Position numbers and translations under genes: made by a program. DNA of 64,000 bases. It comes from CAHJXG01 sp964235485 (GTDB lineage: Bacteria; Pseudomonadota; Alphaproteobacteria; Acetobacterales; Acetobacteraceae). Shown here piece after piece: positions 61,149 to 64,000 of the stretch (position 1 is its first letter; every line of letters begins with the position of its first letter). The DNA lies in NCBI GenBank assembly GCA_964235485.1, contig CAXSAZ010000006.1, positions 136,362 to 200,361 of the forward strand, in the 5' to 3' direction. A model generated the notes under the pieces. That model made no database searches. It was not told where the DNA came from and saw nothing but the letters and a program-made list of their open reading frames with translations.

Positions 61149-62621
61149 TCAGGCCGTGGGCGCTCCCCTTGCGATCAGGTCAACGTAAAGGTTCTCCAAC
61201 CCCTCGTCGGCGATCTCCCGGGTGATGACGGGCGGAAGGGCGAAGCAGGCGCAGAGCTGGAACGCCTGCTCGCACAGGAACCGCGGCTGGAAGTAGGCCA
61301 GGTCGTGCCCGCCTTCCCGCAGCCGCCGCACGATGTGGTCCAACGTTTCAGCCTCAACCGCGAGGCCCCGCTGTTCCGCCGCCGCGAGAAAAACCTGGCG
61401 GTACTCCTCGACGCTCGGGCCGGCGACCTCGATTTTGTAGGGGATGCGGCGGAGAAAGGCGGGATCGACCAGGTCCGAAGGGTCAAGGTTGGTCGAAAAG
61501 ATGACCAGCTCGTCGAAGGGGATCTGGAAGCTCATGCCGGAGTTGAGCTTGAGGTAGTCGATGCGGCTTTCCATCGGCACGATCCAACGGTTGAGCAGCT
61601 CGGTCGGGCTGACCCTTTGGCGGCCGAAGTCGTCGATCAGCAGAACGCCGTTCAGCGCCTTCATGTGCAGCGGCGCTTCATAGAACTTGGCGCCCGCGTC
61701 GAAGCCGAGGTCGAGCATCTCAAGCGTGAGTTCTCCGCCCGCCATCGCGACCGGGCGCCGGCACGCCTGCCACCGGGCATCGAAGCTTTCCAACAGCAGG
61801 CTTTCCCCGCTCGACAGCAAAGCCGCCGACATCCCCTCGCCATGGGGCTTGTGCAGTGTGTCGTCGAACATCTTGATGACCTGGCCGCTCACCTCGACGG
61901 CGTAGGGGACGTAGATGACGTCCCGGAACATGTCCGCGATCCTGCTGCCGACGCTGGTTTTCCCGTTGCCGGGCGGGCCGTACAGGAGGACGGTGCGTCC
62001 GGCCCGGATCGCCGGCAGCAGCTTGCGCACAAAGTTGGCGGGCATGTTCAAGCCGGAGAAGCCCCGGCGCATGGCGTCTTCCCCCAGGTTCTCGTGGGCG
62101 ATGGCCTGCTTGCTCACCTGCGCCTGGAACGCCGCGAGCGAAACCGGCGCGGGGCCGAGGTACTGCGACTGGGCCAGGGCTTCCGCCGCGGCGACCCGGC
62201 CCCCATCGGTCAGCGAATGGCGCGCGTAGCTGACAAGCCCCTGCTGCACCGAGCCGAGCGCCTGCACCAAGCGCTGGGCCGTGGCCTCGGCGAGCAGTTC
62301 CTGCAGCACCGCCGGGTGGAGCTTGGTGCGGGCGCTGAGTTCGGGCAGCGTTTCGCAGCCTTCCATGCGCATGAGCTTCAGCAACAGGCCGAGCAAGGCG
62401 CTGCGGCTGACGCCCGTGGCGTCCACCGTGAACGGCACGGCGGGGATTTCGCGCAGAACGGCCTGGAGCTGCTCGGGCGACAGCAGGCCCAGGGCGACGA
62501 CGCTTTCTCCCAGCGGACCGCCCTGCTCGCGCTGCCGGTCCAGGGCGGCTTCCAGGTCCTTCACGGCAACCAGCCCACGCATCAGCAGGACGTCGCCCAA
62601 CCGCAACGGCCTCGCCGTCAT
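61149..62621 (-). CDS. AAA+ ATPase with N-terminal MshEN-like domain
   Basis: A 490-residue protein. Residues about 1-60 (RLGDVLLMRGLVAVKDLEAA through LGLLSPEQLQAVL) resemble the MshEN/GspE-N domain of type II secretion and pilus ATPases, some of which bind cyclic di-GMP. A helical middle part follows, then an AAA+ domain with Walker A GPPGNGKTS near 218, Walker B VLLIDDFGRQ near 325 and a sensor region FSTNLDPSDL near 380. It is not a secretion ATPase; similar proteins occur beside pilus or Flp genes and elsewhere, with unknown role. The adjacent pilus genes are absent here. Confidence 0.82.
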   Translation of the reverse strand: MTARPLRLGDVLLMRGLVAVKDLEAALDRQREQGGPLGESVVALGLLSPEQLQAVLREIPAVPFTVDATGVSRSALLGLLLKLMRMEGCETLPELSARTKLHPAVLQELLAEATAQRLVQALGSVQQGLVSYARHSLTDGGRVAAAEALAQSQYLGPAPVSLAAFQAQVSKQAIAHENLGEDAMRRGFSGLNMPANFVRKLLPAIRAGRTVLLYGPPGNGKTSVGSRIADMFRDVIYVPYAVEVSGQVIKMFDDTLHKPHGEGMSAALLSSGESLLLESFDARWQACRRPVAMAGGELTLEMLDLGFDAGAKFYEAPLHMKALNGVLLIDDFGRQRVSPTELLNRWIVPMESRIDYLKLNSGMSFQIPFDELVIFSTNLDPSDLVDPAFLRRIPYKIEVAGPSVEEYRQVFLAAAEQRGLAVEAETLDHIVRRLREGGHDLAYFQPRFLCEQAFQLCACFALPPVITREIADEGLENLYVDLIARGAPTA

Positions 62622-62822
62622 GCGCCCATGGTTTCCGGCATCCGAACCGCCTGTGGTGACGGCCGACCCTATACCAAACCATGGGTTTAAAAATACAGAT
62701 AGAAAATCGCCAACTTATTGTGAGGCGTCTCCGCGGCCCTGGCAGCGGGCCTCGCCTGGCCGTCTTGCCTGTGGACGCGGGCGGGGCCGACGGCATAACA
62801 TTCCCTGCCGGGAGGAAATGCC

Positions 62823-63674
62823 ATGCGCCTCGCCATCTGCTTCGGACTCCTTGCGGCCTCCATTTTCTGGACGGGGCCGGCAGCGGCGGAGCCGTCGCTG
62901 CTGCTCAAGCTGGGCGGCGTGGAACTGCGCTTTACCGAGTCCGAACTGCTGGCACGGCCGGACGCCGCCGAGGTCGCGGTCCCGGACGACCCTGCCTATG
63001 CACGGGCCATAACCTACCGCGCGGTGCCGCTGCTGTCCTTGCTGCCCGGCGTGCCGGAGCCGTTCGACACGCTGGAAGCGCGCGCCCTGGACGGCTTCGT
63101 GGCGCAAATCCCGCTTTCCCTTGTACGCGGGGCGGCGTCGGGCGGCTCGGTGGCCTGGCTTGCGGTTGAGCTGCCCGGGCAGCCCTGGCCGGCCCTGCCC
63201 GGCAGGGATTCCGGGCCGGGACCGTTCTACCTTGTATGGGAAGGGCCAGGGCGGTCGGGTGTGACCCAGGAGCAATGGCCGTACCAACTCGCCAGCCTGA
63301 CGGCCGTGGAAAGCCCTGCCCATCGCTGGCCACAACTGGTCGTGGACGCTTCCTTGCCGCCCGACGCGGCGGCCCGGCGCGGGCAACAGCAGTATGCCGC
63401 CGCCTGCTTGTCGTGCCACCGCCTGAACGGCGGCGGCATGTCCGAGGTGGGACCCGACCTTGGCCAGCCCATGAACACGATGGACTACATGACGCCCCAG
63501 GGCCTGCGCGCCCTGGTGCGCAACCCGAAGTCCGTGCGGACCTGGCCGCAGCAGCAGATGCCCGGCTTCAGCGCCAAGGAGCTGCCCGATGCGGACCTGG
63601 ACGCCGTGGTCGCCTATCTCCAGCACGTGGCGCAGCGCGAGGGAGCCGCGCGCACGACCGGGGCGCCGAACTGA
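62823..63674 (+). CDS. exported c-type cytochrome with N-terminal molybdopterin-oxidoreductase-like domain
   Basis: A 283-residue periplasmic protein. Signal peptide MRLAICFGLLAASIFWTGPAAA-E, an N-terminal part of about 160 residues that resembles the sulfite-oxidase/molybdopterin-binding fold (LGGVELRFTESELL, ITYRAVPLLSLLPGVP, WPYQLASLTAVES) but without the molybdenum Cys, then a cytochrome c domain with CLSCH near 199 and the Met ligand probably in QQQMPGF near 257. It probably passes electrons between a periplasmic dehydrogenase and the respiratory chain. GGGAGGAAATGCC before ATG 62823 is a strong start. Confidence 0.88.
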   Translation: MRLAICFGLLAASIFWTGPAAAEPSLLLKLGGVELRFTESELLARPDAAEVAVPDDPAYARAITYRAVPLLSLLPGVPEPFDTLEARALDGFVAQIPLSLVRGAASGGSVAWLAVELPGQPWPALPGRDSGPGPFYLVWEGPGRSGVTQEQWPYQLASLTAVESPAHRWPQLVVDASLPPDAAARRGQQQYAAACLSCHRLNGGGMSEVGPDLGQPMNTMDYMTPQGLRALVRNPKSVRTWPQQQMPGFSAKELPDADLDAVVAYLQHVAQREGAARTTGAPN

Positions 63675-63900
63675 GAGGGGGGCCGGCCCCAAAGCCGGCC
63701 AAGGGGGCGTCTAATCAGCCTTATGCGGGTTGGGACACGCATGCTCAGGAGACCGTAGGTGTTTGGTCCCGGGGTGTGATGGTGCATGTGCACGTCGTCC
63801 AGCACCAGCCGATCCAAAACACCCAAGGCTGTCCTCCACCACAAGGCAGCCTTGAAGCATGCGCACCAGAAAACCAGACCCCCTCAAATGTCCACAGAAC
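63675..63900. other. intergenic sequence next to transposase remnant
   Basis: No gene. Reading from the right, the first part after the transposase stop (GGTTCTGTGGACATTTGAGG on the minus strand) could be an insertion-sequence end; I cannot define the terminal inverted repeat without the other end, which is outside the window. Confidence 0.3.
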
Positions 63901-64000
63901 CTAGGGTTTGTGACTGAACTCTGCGATGCGGAGGTTGATGACCGTTGCGACGAGATGGGCGCCCATCCAGCTTTGGCGCGTTTTGTCACGCCTGAGCGCG
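63901..64000 (-). CDS. C-terminal end of an IS transposase, cut by window edge
   Basis: Reading in from the right edge on the minus strand, the last 32 codons before TAG at 63901 read ALRRDKTRQSWMGAHLVATV and then NLRIAEFSHKP with one residue between. The RRDKTRQSW followed by a helical hydrophobic segment is typical of the C-terminus of IS5/IS4-type DDE transposases. It is only a fragment because the window ends; I cannot see the catalytic residues or either inverted repeat. Confidence 0.55.
   Translation of the reverse strand, partial: ALRRDKTRQSWMGAHLVATVINLRIAEFSHKP

Overview
The window is GC-rich DNA (roughly 70 percent G+C by eye) with tightly packed genes, many GTG or TTG starts and many ATGA or GTGA stop-start overlaps. 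Two very large signalling kinases (one of the HWE type), a C-P lyase operon, a phenylacetyl-CoA epoxidase operon and EmrAB-type efflux all fit a free-living alphaproteobacterium. Rhodospirillales/Acetobacteraceae (the Roseomonas group) is my best guess, but it is inference; there is no rRNA or tRNA gene here to test it.

Layout. 1-3.1 kb: small disordered proteins, a membrane O-acyltransferase and an unrecognised protein that may act on surface polysaccharide. 3.5-4.9 kb: a GFA-family protein and a short-chain dehydrogenase. 4.9-10 kb: a nucleotide-sugar cluster (DUF4910 aminopeptidase-like protein, 3,5-epimerase, glucose-1-phosphate cytidylyltransferase, sugar C-methyltransferase, NAD-dependent epimerase) that points to a branched CDP-deoxysugar for a surface glycan. 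10-16 kb: a CDP-alcohol phosphatidyltransferase, a CheB-type methylesterase without receiver, and a response regulator overlapping a CheB-CheR-PAS-HWE kinase fusion. 16-20.4 kb: sterol desaturase-like protein, glycosyltransferase, epimerase and a flavoprotein disulfide reductase. 20.5-25.2 kb: acetyltransferase, LplT-like transporter, exported esterase with an ATC at its start position, and a spore-photoproduct-lyase-like radical SAM protein. 25.2-26.2 kb: decayed sequence with a lower-GC patch. 26.2-28.4 kb: carbonic anhydrase plus SulP transporter, a likely bicarbonate pair. 29-32.3 kb: hybrid histidine kinase behind an orphan ParD antitoxin gene.

32.4-44.1 kb is the metabolic core. The leftward operon phnGHIJKL, with a GFA-family gene at its end, diverges from phnF-phnM. 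paaX overlaps the end of phnM and is followed by paaABCDE. Thus phosphonate C-P cleavage and aerobic phenylacetate ring epoxidation sit back to back, joined by a stop-start overlap. 44.1-53.2 kb: cytochrome P450, a three-gene EmrAB/outer-membrane efflux operon with a divergent MarR regulator, and a split transketolase. 53.2-58.2 kb: an ABC importer operon ending in an isopropylmalate/tartrate-type dehydrogenase. 58.5-63.7 kb: an RTX-repeat protein with a CRP-consensus palindrome upstream, a DUF1194 protein, a Uma2 nuclease-like protein, an MshEN-AAA+ ATPase and an exported cytochrome c. The right edge cuts an apparent transposase.

The most unusual signals are: (i) a three-copy intergenic palindrome whose central loop is inverted in one copy relative to the flanking homology; (ii) a second palindromic repeat family; (iii) the exported esterase with a strong Shine-Dalgarno and signal peptide but ATC where ATG is expected; (iv) the phn/paa junction and GFA association; (v) an orphan, possibly leaderless, ParD; and (vi) the glycine-rich insert in the outer-membrane efflux protein. 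I found no complete new defence or mobile system.
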